Below are positions 8,489 through 19,600 of a stretch of 40,372 nucleotides of DNA, piece after piece. Source of the stretch: Planctomyces sp. SH-PL62 (lineage in GTDB: Bacteria; Planctomycetota; Planctomycetia; Planctomycetales; Planctomycetaceae); contig CAMDPX010000045.1 in the NCBI GenBank assembly GCA_945905295.1, forward strand, positions 1 to 40,372, written 5' to 3'. Position numbers and translations under genes: made by a program. Under the pieces are notes generated by a model. It saw only the letters and a list, made by a program, of their open reading frames with translations, was not told where the DNA came from and did no database searches. How positions within the stretch are numbered: position 1 is the stretch's first letter; each line of letters starts with the position of its first letter.

Positions 8489-8590
8489 AGACAGACCGGC
8501 CCGTTGGGCCGAAAGACAGACCGGCCCTTTGGGCCGAGAGACAGACCGGCCCGTTGGGCCGACACGATGACTGGCCCGTTGGATTGGGCC
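8473..8590. repeat. 25-bp-period array of GGCCC palindromes
   Basis: Units start at 8473, 8498, 8523, 8548 and 8573. Each has GGCCC(gtt or ttt)GGGCC followed by a 12-base spacer such as GAAAGACAGACC. The last unit is broken by an insertion (GGCCCgttGGattGGGCC). The array ends 13 bases before the cheB start, so it would be transcribed into the cheB leader as a row of short hairpins. Confidence 0.9.
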
Positions 8591-8603
8591 ACAGGACACC
8601 CCC

Positions 8604-9662
8604 ATGATTCGAGTGCTCATCACCGACGATTCCGCGACCGCGCGGCAATTGCTGTCGTTCATTCTGAGCAGTGCTTCGGACATTCAAGTCGTTGGCGAAG
8701 CGGTCAACGGCGAGGAGGCCGTGCGGATGACGAGCACTCTGCGGCCGAATCTCATTCTGATGGACATTCACATGCCCGTGATGGATGGCTTGGCGGCGAC
8801 TCAAGAAATCATGATGCACACGCCGACGCCGATCGTGATCGTCTCCGCCAGCACGATGGTCCACGAAACCGAAACCGCGATGCTGTCGCTGCGAGCCGGA
8901 GCACTCACGCTGCTGCTGAAACCCGCCGGCCCGGCCGCTCCGGACCACGAACGATCGTGCCGAGAGTTGATCGACACCGTTCGAGCCATGTCTGACGTCA
9001 AAGTCGTGCGGCACCATCGCCCGTACTCCGCTCCCGAACGACGGCTGCTCAAAGCAAGGCCCGTCGCTCATTCGCCCATCAGCATCTGCGCGGTGGCGAC
9101 GTCGACCGGCGGGCCGCCGGCATTACAGAAACTCTTCAGCGGACTCCCGGCCGATTTCTCGGTGCCGATCCTCGTCGTGCAGCACATCGCGACCGGTTTC
9201 ACCGAAGGCTTGGCCAAATGGTTGGACAACAGTCTCGCGCTGACGGTGAAGGTCGCCGAGATGGGGGAGCGCCTGCGTCCCGGCACGATCTATGTGGCGC
9301 GCGAGGACTTTCATCTGGGGATCGCCCGCGACGGCACCGCACTGCTCTCGAAAGCCCCGGTCATTGAAGGCTTTCGTCCTTCGGCCACGTTTCTGTTTCG
9401 CTCGGTCGCGGAAGTTTATGGCAACCGCACACTCGCATTGATCCTGACCGGCATGGGACACGACGGTGTCGAGGGACTCCGCGATATTCGCAAAGCCGGC
9501 GGCACGATTTTCGCGCAAGACGAAGCCTCATGCGTCGTCTTCGGTATGCCCGGAGCCGCCGTGTCCGAAAACCTTCCCGACCAAATCCTACCGCTGGACC
9601 GCATGGCGACAGCCATCCTCGCCCGCATGATCGGCGTCGCGAAGTCGCAAAGTTCGATCTGA
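8604..9662 (+). CDS. cheB: CheB receptor methylesterase/deamidase
   Basis: Removes methyl groups added by CheR and so resets the receptor. An N-terminal receiver domain has the predicted acceptor D54 in LILMDIHMPVMDG. The C-terminal esterase domain carries the catalytic triad S167 (ATSTGGPPAL), H194 (VVQHIATGF) and D287 (TGMGHDGVEG). The final motif FAQDEASCVVFGMPGAA is characteristic. At 352 residues it is normal length. The start at 8604 has AGGA about 7 bases upstream. It is the last gene of the chemosensory operon in this window. Confidence 0.95.
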   Translation: MIRVLITDDSATARQLLSFILSSASDIQVVGEAVNGEEAVRMTSTLRPNLILMDIHMPVMDGLAATQEIMMHTPTPIVIVSASTMVHETETAMLSLRAGALTLLLKPAGPAAPDHERSCRELIDTVRAMSDVKVVRHHRPYSAPERRLLKARPVAHSPISICAVATSTGGPPALQKLFSGLPADFSVPILVVQHIATGFTEGLAKWLDNSLALTVKVAEMGERLRPGTIYVAREDFHLGIARDGTALLSKAPVIEGFRPSATFLFRSVAEVYGNRTLALILTGMGHDGVEGLRDIRKAGGTIFAQDEASCVVFGMPGAAVSENLPDQILPLDRMATAILARMIGVAKSQSSI

Positions 9663-10004
9663 GACATTCCACCTTTCCACAGCGCTCAGCCAGGCCGAAC
9701 TTGCGCAGACTCAAAACAGCTCAAGCCAGTTGGTGAACTGGACTCATGGGCCGTCTTGGCCGCGTCGCTTGATGCCGACCGAGCGTGGCCTGTCGCAGAA
9801 AACCACGGCCAACCATCCGCGACTGTCGGCTATGTCGTGGTATTCGTTGGTAAACGGGCTCGGCGCGCAGAACTATTTTCACGGCTCGATGTCCGACCTG
9901 CGCTGCGACGACGGTGCCCTGACCGCGGACGCCATCCGCCTACTGACGGAGCGAAAGTGAGCACACGCTGCCGAGGGAACCGCAGCAGTCGGCAAGTCAG
10001 CGAT
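9663..10004. other. Intergenic stretch between cheB and the convergent secretin-like gene
   Basis: This holds about 340 bases with no gene I can support. A 76-codon open frame at 9730-9960 has no recognisable domain and no ribosome binding site. No large inverted repeat like those elsewhere was seen. Confidence 0.5.
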
Positions 10005-10838
10005 TTACTTCGTTCCCTCCACAACCCGTCGAGCGGTGATGAGCAGAACCAGGGTCGTGGCTTCCGGTTCAGCGGCCTTCTTCTTCAACAGACCGGACAT
10101 ATTTTTCTTCGCAGGTGCCGCAGGCTCGGCGGGCAGACGATCGGGCCAGAGGACGAGTGACTCGCCATCGCCCACCGTTGCGGAAAGCTCGATGCGGGTC
10201 GATTTGACGGTCGGAACCTGGATTTGTTGGTCGCTGTTCTTGGCGACGGTTTGGACATCGACGACGTTTGCAAATTGGAACTGAAGGTCGAGAGCGATCG
10301 CTTGGTTCTTCAGTCGGGGACGAACCGCCAGTTGAGTCCCTTCGGCAATTGACTGGATGACCGTGTGGCGATTGTGATCGACATCGACGACGAACGGGCG
10401 TTCGCTGGTATCGCGGACTTCGCCAGCCTGGCCGTCGAACAGAGTCACCTTGGGGGCAGACATGATGTTCGTGCGGCGGTCTCCGTGGGCTGTTTCAATA
10501 AGGCGTTTGAGTTGGGCTTCGTTCAGCGCTTGCACGGCCACGGGGATCTTGGTTTCAACGACGGTGGTCGCGCTGATCAACTGGATCGGGGAGGCGTCAT
10601 CGGTCGCGAGGGGCTCGGCAAACTTGGGCCTCTCTGACTTGGCCAGAGCGGCCGGGACGATCAGGTTCGGTTTCAATCCGATCTCGGCCAGCAACTTGGG
10701 CGAGATCGAAAGATAGCGGATTTCGATCGACACCTGCGCTGACGATTTCGCATCGGCCGGTACCGGATCTTTGGCCAGACACATGGCTGTCATTGAGAAG
10801 AGAACCACGAGCGATGCCAGCGAGGTGAGCGAACGCAT
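10005..10838 (-). CDS. Exported secretin-like domain protein
   Basis: A 277-residue protein with a signal peptide (MRSLTSLASLVVLFSMTAMC, cleavage probably near residue 23). The body resembles the C-terminal secretin fold of type II/III secretion outer-membrane proteins: an early VSIEIRYLSISPKLLAEIGL segment, the region TNIMSAPKVTLFDGQAGEV, and a terminal LVLLITARRV strand. It is far shorter than a true secretin (usually over 450 residues) and lacks visible N-domains, so it probably does not form a secretion pore by itself. It is transcribed towards cheB and away from the hydrolase gene that starts about 175 bases on its other side. Confidence 0.7.
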   Translation of the reverse strand: MRSLTSLASLVVLFSMTAMCLAKDPVPADAKSSAQVSIEIRYLSISPKLLAEIGLKPNLIVPAALAKSERPKFAEPLATDDASPIQLISATTVVETKIPVAVQALNEAQLKRLIETAHGDRRTNIMSAPKVTLFDGQAGEVRDTSERPFVVDVDHNRHTVIQSIAEGTQLAVRPRLKNQAIALDLQFQFANVVDVQTVAKNSDQQIQVPTVKSTRIELSATVGDGESLVLWPDRLPAEPAAPAKKNMSGLLKKKAAEPEATTLVLLITARRVVEGTK

Positions 10839-11013
10839 GGGGAATCCTTTCCGGGTGAGTGGATGAGCGTGACCAGCGGTCTCCTCCGGAGGCGATCACG
10901 TCGCGGGGAAGCTACGATCCAGGCAGAAATGTCACAAGACGAACTACGCTGAGTGATGGGGCTATGAACGCGACTGATCGCGTCCTGTGATTTCAAAACA
11001 TCGAGACGCTCTC

Positions 11014-12786
11014 ATGAAGTCAATAATCATCCTGCTTGTGCTCGGACTGTTTGCCGCCGAGGTGATTGCCGAAGACCCCGCGCAAACGCAAGGGGTGATC
11101 GTTGCTGCATCGGATGCGACCAGCGCGGCGCAACGGCTCAAGACGCTGATCAAGCAGGACACGGGGCTGACTTTCGCAGTCGTCGGTCCGAACCAGAAGC
11201 AGGACGCGGGAGACCTCCAATTCGTGTTCTGTACGAAAGCCTCGCGCTCTGAGGTGAAGCACCTCCTGCCTGCGGCTGCTTTGACTGCCGATCTCCAGCC
11301 GCAAGGTTTTCTGATTTCCACCGAGACCAACGCGACTCAGGCCGTGGTGGTGGGCGGCGATTCGGACGGCCTGAGATACGGCGTGGGTGAACTCTGGCAT
11401 TACCACTGCGCACTCGACGGCAAGAGAATCGTGCCACAAGGCTCACTGTCGATCATCAAGGCACCGGCGTTTTCCAAGCGCATGTTTTGGAACTGGACTC
11501 ACTGCACCAACTGGGATGACGACCTAGGAAAGATCCATCAGACCAAGCATGTGGACGCCAACGGCACACTGGAACCGTACCTCGCGCAGCCCAACGGTTT
11601 TGCCGACACGTTTCAGAGAGTCGTTGATTTCCAGGCGGACCATAAACTCAACGGTCTGATCGTCTGGGGCTTCATCAACGACGCACATGGCGGACTGGCC
11701 ACGGCTCAGTCGGTCAGCCGATACGCCAAAACCAACGGCGTGAAGATCCTGCCGGGGATCGGCACGATGGGTTATGGGGGCTTCTATTTCGGCGGCGAGC
11801 ATCCCTTCAACATCAACACCTTTCTGGCCAAGCATCCGCAAGTCCGCTTGATGGTGCAGGCCGATGGGAAAGACATGGCGGGCACGCCATGTCCCAGCGA
11901 CCCGGTCTTTCAGCAGTGGCTGCGTGACGGGGCCGAGTGGTATTTCACAACGCTCAAGGACATTGGCGGCGTGAATCTGGAGCACGGCGATTTTTTTCAA
12001 TGCCACTGCCCGCGCTGCAAGATGCAAAGATCGCTGCCGGAGAACGATCAGAACTACCACTGGGACATGATGGCGACTCAGGTGCCGGTGATTGAACGCG
12101 GCTTACAGATCAATCCTGAGCTGTGGTACTCGTATGCCTGCTACGACGCGTACAACTCCGCGCTGCTGAGCAACCCTCCCAAGTTTCTCGGCCAATATCC
12201 TAAGCCGGCGATCACTCAGTGGACCTACACCAAGATGATCGCTGATCCGATCTTGAATCCGCCCGGTTCGTGGCCGCTGAGCCTGCGCCCGCCGGCGGGG
12301 ACGAATCGCTCGATCGGCTTGTTGCATCAGGGCAGTCATTGGGATGTGAAACGCCAATGGTGGGGCGAGTCCGACAAGTCGGCCGTGGCCTTCGGCGGCA
12401 CCTACTCGCTGGTGAGCGACTTGATCCAACAGACCTGTCGCCGAGCGATCGCGGACCAATCCGAGGGACTGCAAATCATCGGTCAGATTGGCGTCGCCAG
12501 TCCGCAGAACGAGCTGAACTATCTGGCTCTGGAGGCGTTTAGCTGGAACCCACAGCTCGATTATCAAACGTGGATCGATCGAGAACTCGCGCCTCTCTAC
12601 GGCGGGCCGAAGTTGTCCAGAAGGTACTACGAGCTTGTCAGTCGCATCACAAAAAAACCGCAGGAGATTGCAAACGATCTCCAAGAGGCCCAGCAGACCC
12701 TCACGATACTCCCCGACCCGCGCCAGGCACGCCGGTGGGCAAACTTGATTTCCGAACTACGGCGACGCCAGGCATTGATGCCGTAG
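11014..12786 (+). CDS. Exported glycoside-hydrolase-like protein
   Basis: 590 residues from ATG 11014, preferred over 10987 because it gives a clean signal peptide (MKSIIILLVLGLFAAEVIAE). Residues about 20-140 look like the N-terminal alpha/beta domain of GH67/GH20-type enzymes: VIVAASDATSAAQRLKTLI and the later VVVGGDSDGLRYGVGELWH. A TIM-barrel-like region follows, with LNGLIVWGFINDAHGG, VKILPGIGTMGYGG and GGVNLEHGDFFQCHCPRCK. The NLEHGD segment is a plausible acidic active-site strand, and CHCPRC could bind a metal. The substrate is unknown; polysaccharide degradation is an inference from the fold. Confidence 0.65.
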   Translation: MKSIIILLVLGLFAAEVIAEDPAQTQGVIVAASDATSAAQRLKTLIKQDTGLTFAVVGPNQKQDAGDLQFVFCTKASRSEVKHLLPAAALTADLQPQGFLISTETNATQAVVVGGDSDGLRYGVGELWHYHCALDGKRIVPQGSLSIIKAPAFSKRMFWNWTHCTNWDDDLGKIHQTKHVDANGTLEPYLAQPNGFADTFQRVVDFQADHKLNGLIVWGFINDAHGGLATAQSVSRYAKTNGVKILPGIGTMGYGGFYFGGEHPFNINTFLAKHPQVRLMVQADGKDMAGTPCPSDPVFQQWLRDGAEWYFTTLKDIGGVNLEHGDFFQCHCPRCKMQRSLPENDQNYHWDMMATQVPVIERGLQINPELWYSYACYDAYNSALLSNPPKFLGQYPKPAITQWTYTKMIADPILNPPGSWPLSLRPPAGTNRSIGLLHQGSHWDVKRQWWGESDKSAVAFGGTYSLVSDLIQQTCRRAIADQSEGLQIIGQIGVASPQNELNYLALEAFSWNPQLDYQTWIDRELAPLYGGPKLSRRYYELVSRITKKPQEIANDLQEAQQTLTILPDPRQARRWANLISELRRRQALMP

Positions 12787-12912
12787 ACCTCAGCGATTCG
12801 AAACGTTTTCGCAGTTGTCGTCGCATCGCTTAACATCGCCACTTCAGAGCCAGAGGAAACTTGCACGGCCTCTCGACATCAACGACATCCAACGAATCCA
12901 AGGAAACGACGA

Positions 12913-14142
12913 ATGCAAAAACAGTTCATTGCACCGCTGAATCATCGGGGAGGTGCTTCTGGCAGCAATACACAGGCAGTGCGGGCTGGGAATTTGATTC
13001 TGGTCGGCGGCCAGATGTCGCTCGATGATCAGGGGCGAGTTGTCGGTTCTGACATCGCCACGCAGGCGCGGAATGCGTTTGAAGCGCTGAAGCGAGTGCT
13101 CACTGAGGCGGGGGCCGAGATGAAAGATGTCGTCAAGCACAACATCTATTTTCAGTGTGATGGTGGCGACGCGGAGGTGGCGACGTTTCTGGATGAGATC
13201 GACCGAGTGCGGCTCGATTATTTCTCTGACCCCGGGCCGACGACGACGGAAACGCGAGTCGGGCTCGATCGCGAAGGGGCGTTGATTCAGATTGATGCCT
13301 GGGCCGTCGTCGGTGAACCGAGAGAACGGCTGATGCCGGACGGTCACTGGAGCTGGAGCAAGCCGCTGCCGTTCACTCACGGTTGGAAAGTCGGCGACAT
13401 GATCTTTGTCGGTGGACAGCGATCGCTCGATGCACAGGGCAACGTGCTCGGCGTTGGCGATATCGAGATTCAAACCGATCACGCGTTTCGCAATCTCGAC
13501 ACGATGCTGCGAGCCGGCGGCGGCGACCGAAACAGCCTGATGCGGCAGAACACGTTCTTCCGCTTCTTCGGCCAGGGCCGCGAAGTGACCAACTATTGGG
13601 AGAAGATGACGAACGTCCGCCGGCGGTACATGTCGGTCCCGTCCGCGGCCGGAGCGGGGCTGCGGATCACCGGGTTCCCGAACTCGTCCGAACTGATTCA
13701 GGTCGAAGGGATCGGCGTGCTCGGCGAGGACAAGCAGCGGCTGCAACCGGAAAACCATTGGGACTGGAGCATCCCCAACACGCAGTTCACTCAAGGCTGG
13801 CGGATCGGCAAGCTGGCGTTCATCGGCGGCCAGATCTCCGCCGACAACCGAGCGAAGGCGGTCGGCAAGGACATGGAGACGCAGACTCGCAACGTCTTCC
13901 AGTTCATCCGCAAGGTGCTGGCCGAAGGGGGCCTCGACGAGAGCGATGTCGCCAAGCTCTACATCTATTACCACGGCGACGGCGACTGGAATCAGATCGC
14001 CGAAACGAAGGCGACCATCGACCGCGTGCAGCGCGAGTTCTATCCCGCCCCCGGTCCGGCAGCGACGTCGATTCGAGTTTCCGGTTTCGCATTCGAGGAT
14101 CTGCTGATCGAGATCGAAGCGTTCGCCATCTGCCGCGACTGA
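12913..14142 (+). CDS. Triple RidA/YjgF-family fusion protein
   Basis: The 409 residues contain three consecutive RidA-like domains, at about 10-135, 142-272 and 277-407. Each has the strand LVGGQ-type motif (LILVGGQMS, MIFVGGQRS, LAFIGGQIS). Each also has the conserved arginine that binds the carboxylate of imine intermediates in active RidA: R115 (ETRVGL), R251 (LRITGF) and R388 (IRVSGF). Domain ends read IQIDAWA, IQVEGIG and IEIEAFA. RidA proteins normally assemble as homotrimers, so this chain may form the trimer within one polypeptide. The enzyme role is likely enamine/imine deamination or a related reaction, but the substrate is unknown. No signal peptide is seen. Confidence 0.88.
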   Translation: MQKQFIAPLNHRGGASGSNTQAVRAGNLILVGGQMSLDDQGRVVGSDIATQARNAFEALKRVLTEAGAEMKDVVKHNIYFQCDGGDAEVATFLDEIDRVRLDYFSDPGPTTTETRVGLDREGALIQIDAWAVVGEPRERLMPDGHWSWSKPLPFTHGWKVGDMIFVGGQRSLDAQGNVLGVGDIEIQTDHAFRNLDTMLRAGGGDRNSLMRQNTFFRFFGQGREVTNYWEKMTNVRRRYMSVPSAAGAGLRITGFPNSSELIQVEGIGVLGEDKQRLQPENHWDWSIPNTQFTQGWRIGKLAFIGGQISADNRAKAVGKDMETQTRNVFQFIRKVLAEGGLDESDVAKLYIYYHGDGDWNQIAETKATIDRVQREFYPAPGPAATSIRVSGFAFEDLLIEIEAFAICRD

Positions 14143-14278
14143 ATCCAGGTCCGCGTTTGCCGCAGGTTCACCTCGAAGTCCTGCCGCCGCACATCCGACG
14201 CTCCGACGCTCAAACTCGAATTCCGCGTGTAAGATTTCGCCGCCGTCGGAGTTAATCTTTTTGTCGCTGAAGTGAAAT

Positions 14279-14899
14279 GTGACGAGATCGCTACGAAAGT
14301 TGACCGTGTACGAGACACCGCGAACACGTCCGAGCTTGCTGGTGCGTCTGCGGGGCGAGCGTGATGAGCGGGCGTGGGGGGAGTTCTTGCTGCTGTATGA
14401 GCCACTGGTGCTGCGGCTGATGCGGCAGCGCGGGTTGCAGGAGAGTGATGCTCGGGACACGACTCAGCAGGTGCTGCTGCGGATCAGCGGAGCGATCGAG
14501 CGGTATCAACCGGATGGGGCGGAGGCGTCGTTTCGGAGATGGTTGTTTCGAGTGGCTCGGAATGTGGTGGTCACGTTTTTGACTCGGCAGTCGCGGCGAG
14601 CAGAGGTGATGGATGATCGTCAGGTTGTTGAGATGCTGGATGCAACGGTGCCGGCCAGTGCCGAGTCGGACCTGTTCGACGCCGAGTATCGGCAGCAAGT
14701 CCTCGCGTGGGCGACCGAGCAAGTGCGCTGCGAGTTCCGCGACTCGACGTGGCAGGCGTTCGTGGAAACCAGCATCAATGGGAGAGCGATCGCGGAGGTT
14801 GCCACCGAGTTGAAGCTGTCGCCCGGCAGCGTGTACGTCGCTCGCAGCCGGATCATCGCGAGGTTGCGAGCGAAGGTGGAAGAGTTTGAGGCAGAATGA
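14279..14899 (+). CDS. ECF-type RNA polymerase sigma factor
   Basis: A sigma-70 family protein of about 200 residues. The region 2 helix is AWGEFLLLYEPLVLRLMRQR followed by ARDTTQQVLLRI and FRRWLFRVARNVVVTFLTRQ. Region 4 has the helix-turn-helix INGRAIAEVATELKLSPGSV ending VYVARSRIIARLRA. The start is uncertain: GTG 14279 gives 206 residues, and GTG 14306 gives an N-terminus closer to the family pattern (YETPRTRPSLLVRL). It is followed 156 bases later by a Ser/Thr kinase gene with an anti-sigma-like motif. This is the sigma-kinase pairing known in planctomycetes, so the kinase probably controls this sigma factor. Confidence 0.9.
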   Translation: MTRSLRKLTVYETPRTRPSLLVRLRGERDERAWGEFLLLYEPLVLRLMRQRGLQESDARDTTQQVLLRISGAIERYQPDGAEASFRRWLFRVARNVVVTFLTRQSRRAEVMDDRQVVEMLDATVPASAESDLFDAEYRQQVLAWATEQVRCEFRDSTWQAFVETSINGRAIAEVATELKLSPGSVYVARSRIIARLRAKVEEFEAE

Positions 14900-14901
14900 A
14901 A

Positions 14902-15033
14902 AAAGGGACCGAGGGGACGTAATTGAGCAAAGGAAGCAGGGACGTTCGTTGTTGTTTCTGTTGTTGAGTCCCAAGTTGTTTGAGGACCACTTTAGTGAGT
15001 TCTTTCTGTCCCTTCCGTCCCTGAAGTCCCTTT
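14902..15033. repeat. Imperfect inverted repeat between sigma factor and kinase genes
   Basis: AAAGGGACcgagGGGACG at 14902-14919 pairs with the inverted copy at 15016-15033 (14 of 18 positions). Other GGGAC/GTCCC words lie between them. It starts within a few bases of the sigma-factor stop codon. It has no U-tract of the kind expected of a simple terminator. Confidence 0.65.
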
Positions 15034-15055
15034 CGTCTTTTCCAATTGAACGCAC

Positions 15056-16516
<1,461 letters not shown>

Positions 16517-16541
16517 CGGAACCGACGCGGCGGAGCCGCGC

Positions 16542-16635
16542 ACCAACCCGAAGCGTCAGCGAGGGCGAACGCTCCACAAGACTTTGAATTCAGAGCGTTC
16601 TGAAGCGTTCGCCGTCGCTGACGCTGCGGGTTGGT
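16542..16635. repeat. 32-bp inverted repeat between kinase and giant exported protein
   Basis: Arms 16542-16573 and 16604-16635 match in inverted orientation at 30 of 32 positions. The left arm starts ACCAACCCGAAGCGTCAGCG. The loop is 30 bases and contains TTTGAATTCAGAG. It fills most of the 150-base gap between the two genes. Confidence 0.92.
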
Positions 16636-16666
16636 TTGCCGGACATCAAAACGAGAAAGGAAAATC

Positions 16667-19600
16667 ATGAAACTCACATCGCATCGCCTGGTCGGCTGGC
16701 GGAATCTGTGTCTGCGCGGCTTTGTTGTGATCCTCGGCATGTTGGCGGCAGCGACGGTTGCCTCGGCGCAGGAGAGCAAGTCTGCCGATGATGCGGCAAA
16801 GCCCGCGACGGTGGGAGCTGAGTCGGCAAAGCCGACGACAACCAAACGGGTGGTCGATCCGAAGATGCCGGACATTTCTGGCACTTGGCGGATGGGCAAG
16901 GACGGCGGGTTCGGCGAATGCGTGATCCAACGGGTTGATGATGACGCGGCAGAGTTCACGTTCGAGGCTCCAGATCCCAAGGGAAAGAAGAACAGACAAC
17001 GACTCAAATGGTCGCGGGGGACTCAGCGCTTCGAGTTCGTGCAGCCGTCGGACATCGTTCCCGAAATCACCGGCAAAGCGACACTGCAACTCTTGCCCGA
17101 CCAAAAGACGATGCTTTTCAAGGCTTCGTTCGATGAACCACCGACGGAGGAATTCCTCCAGGAGAGCGGACTCACCAAGGACGAACTGGGTCAGTTTCTC
17201 AATCAGGAATGGACCCGAACGAAGAAGCCCGTCGGCAACGCTGCCGAGCCAGTGGCCACTCCCGCCGAGTCGGCGAAGCCAGTTCCTGCCAAACCGGACG
17301 GCGGAGCCAGGATGCCAGACGCGATCCGGGCGTTGATGCCGTCGATCGTCACGGTCATTCGAGTCGATCCGAAGACCGGTCTGCCGAATCCCAATCCCAA
17401 CGGGCAGGCCGGAGTCATCGTTGATCCTCGGGGCTACATCCTGACTCCGTTTATGGAGGGCCTCTCGAAAGCCAAGCCCTGCAAAGTGCGACTGGCGAAT
17501 CAACAAGAGTTCGTCGCCGAAGTGGCGGCCACCGATGAGACCCATCTGATGGTCTTGAAGATCGTCAGTCCTTATGCGCTGGCTGCCGTTTCGCTTGCGA
17601 AGCTGCGTGAGCCGCAGGTCGGCGATGCGGTCTTTGTCGTGCCATCTCCCGCCGGGAAGGGACCGAGCGTTGGAATTGTCACGGCGACATCACGCAGTCT
17701 GCCCGAGTACGACGAGACCACGTTCATTCAGACCGACATCAAGCTGCCGAAGGGTGAGGAGGGAAGCCTGCTGGTGTCGGCTCTTGGCGAGCCGATTGGC
17801 ATTCCTGTGATTAAGTGGCCGGACGAGCAACCCATCTGCTTTGCACGGCCCCTGAAAACGGCGCTCTCGATCATTCAGGTCGCAACGAAAGTGGCGGTGG
17901 CTGCGGACGTCGCCGCATCGCCGCGGCCAGCAGCGGATGCCAAGATGCCGGACATCTCCGGCAAGTGGACGTTCAAAAGGCCGCCCTTACCGTTCAAGGA
18001 TACGCAGGAGGGGGCGGTGATGCTGCGTCAAACGTATGTCGTAAGTCGCAGCGAAGAAGCCGAGACCGACTTTGAGTTCTGGGAATCGAGCCAACCCAAG
18101 ACGACCGCGTCCAGGGTCAAGTGGATCCCGGGAACACAGCGTTTTCAGGTGTTCCCGAAAGGCGAAAAGGACAATTACAAGGCGCAAGCCACACTTGAGC
18201 TGTCGGCAGACGGTAACACGCTGAGCCTACGATTGGTGATTGATGCCGCTGAAAGGGAACGACTCGCAGCACAAGGCGGTGTTACCGGTGAGGCGATGGA
18301 GAGGCTCCTGAATCAGGAATGGCGACGCTTCGGGCCAGAAGAGGAAGGCTTGGCGGACAGGATTGGAGGCCTCGTTGGCACCTGGAACCGCGCTGAAAGC
18401 GGAACCTTCTCGAAGCTCACGATTTGGCCCGTTGAGAACCGTGAGTCGTTGGTCTTCGTCGATGGGGAGGACGTCAAAGGACTATTGGAGTGGAAGCCGG
18501 CCGAAATGATGTTTCATGGGTTCTTCACTTTCAACGTGCTCGGCGACTGGACTGTTGAAGCTACGCTGAGAGATCTCACGGACGGAAGGTATGATCTCGT
18601 CATCGCTCCGTTCGAAGGCCAGCGGAAAGGGCTGCTGCGAGGCGGGTTCGCGAAGACGGAACGAGAACTCGATCAGAAGCTGCGAGCGACTTGGAACCGC
18701 AACTACGATCCGGATCGGCCGAAGCCGCTGCCAACCGTGACGGTCGTGAAGACCGAGTTCAATCCAGCGCCCGTCCGCAATGCACTCCGCGCCAAGTATC
18801 GCGAGCCGCCCTATCGCTTCTTCTCGAACGACACATTCCGTTCGGTCATCGCGATCGCGCCTGAGGATGCTCAGGAAGAGATCGAATTCCTCATTCACAA
18901 GCTCGATGTCAAAAATGGACCGTTCGACGAAGTCGCCTCGCCCAACATCGCTCCAGCGACACCGGCCAACCAACCACTGCCAACATCGCGCCGTCCCGAT
19001 CAAGTGGTGCCGGACATCACCGGCACATGGCGTGTGGCAATTTGGTACCAGGAGAAAGGGAAATACGAACCGGTTGAGGCCGGAGTGATGGAGATTCGGC
19101 GTGTGGGTGCCGAGAGCTTTCTGATCGACCAACCGTGGGTCGAAAAGGCGACGAGGATCTTTGTGGAATGGTCAGATGCGAATCGCCGATTTCAAGGTAT
19201 CTGGGGCAATGACGAAGGGCATTCCAAGATCACACTGCAACCAGCATCCGATAACAACACCACATTGCGTGTCGTCGTGACCAAGACGTCAACGCCAAAG
19301 GGGCCGCTGAAGAAGGGCGGGAACGAACAAGGTTCTGAGGAAAAGTCATCGTCCCAGCAGTGGCCTCAGGAATGGACTCGTGTGTCATTGACGCTCTCAA
19401 CAACGCAAGAGAATCACATCGATCTGACGGGCGCTGCACCCGACACGGTGAGTCATAGGACGAAACCAACCAGAGTTGTGAGTCCCACCGCCCTCCCCGA
19501 CACCCCCGCCGCGAAGCGGTTGGTCGAGCAGCTTGGTACACAAGAGTCCGCGGCGGCGGCTGAGGCGGCGACGATTCGGCAGCTCCAAGCGAACGGGCAG

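Noticed and set aside
8110-8590. CRISPR array or plasmid-type iteron origin
   Set aside because: The repeats are contiguous or have repeated spacers, there are no unique spacers, and no cas, rep or dnaA gene is nearby.
9730-9960. 76-codon ORF after cheB
   Set aside because: No ribosome binding site, no recognised family and atypical composition; it may be a gene remnant but I cannot support it.
12844-14460. 538-codon antisense ORF across the RidA fusion and sigma factor genes
   Set aside because: It spans two genes with strong family motifs on the other strand and has no domain of its own.
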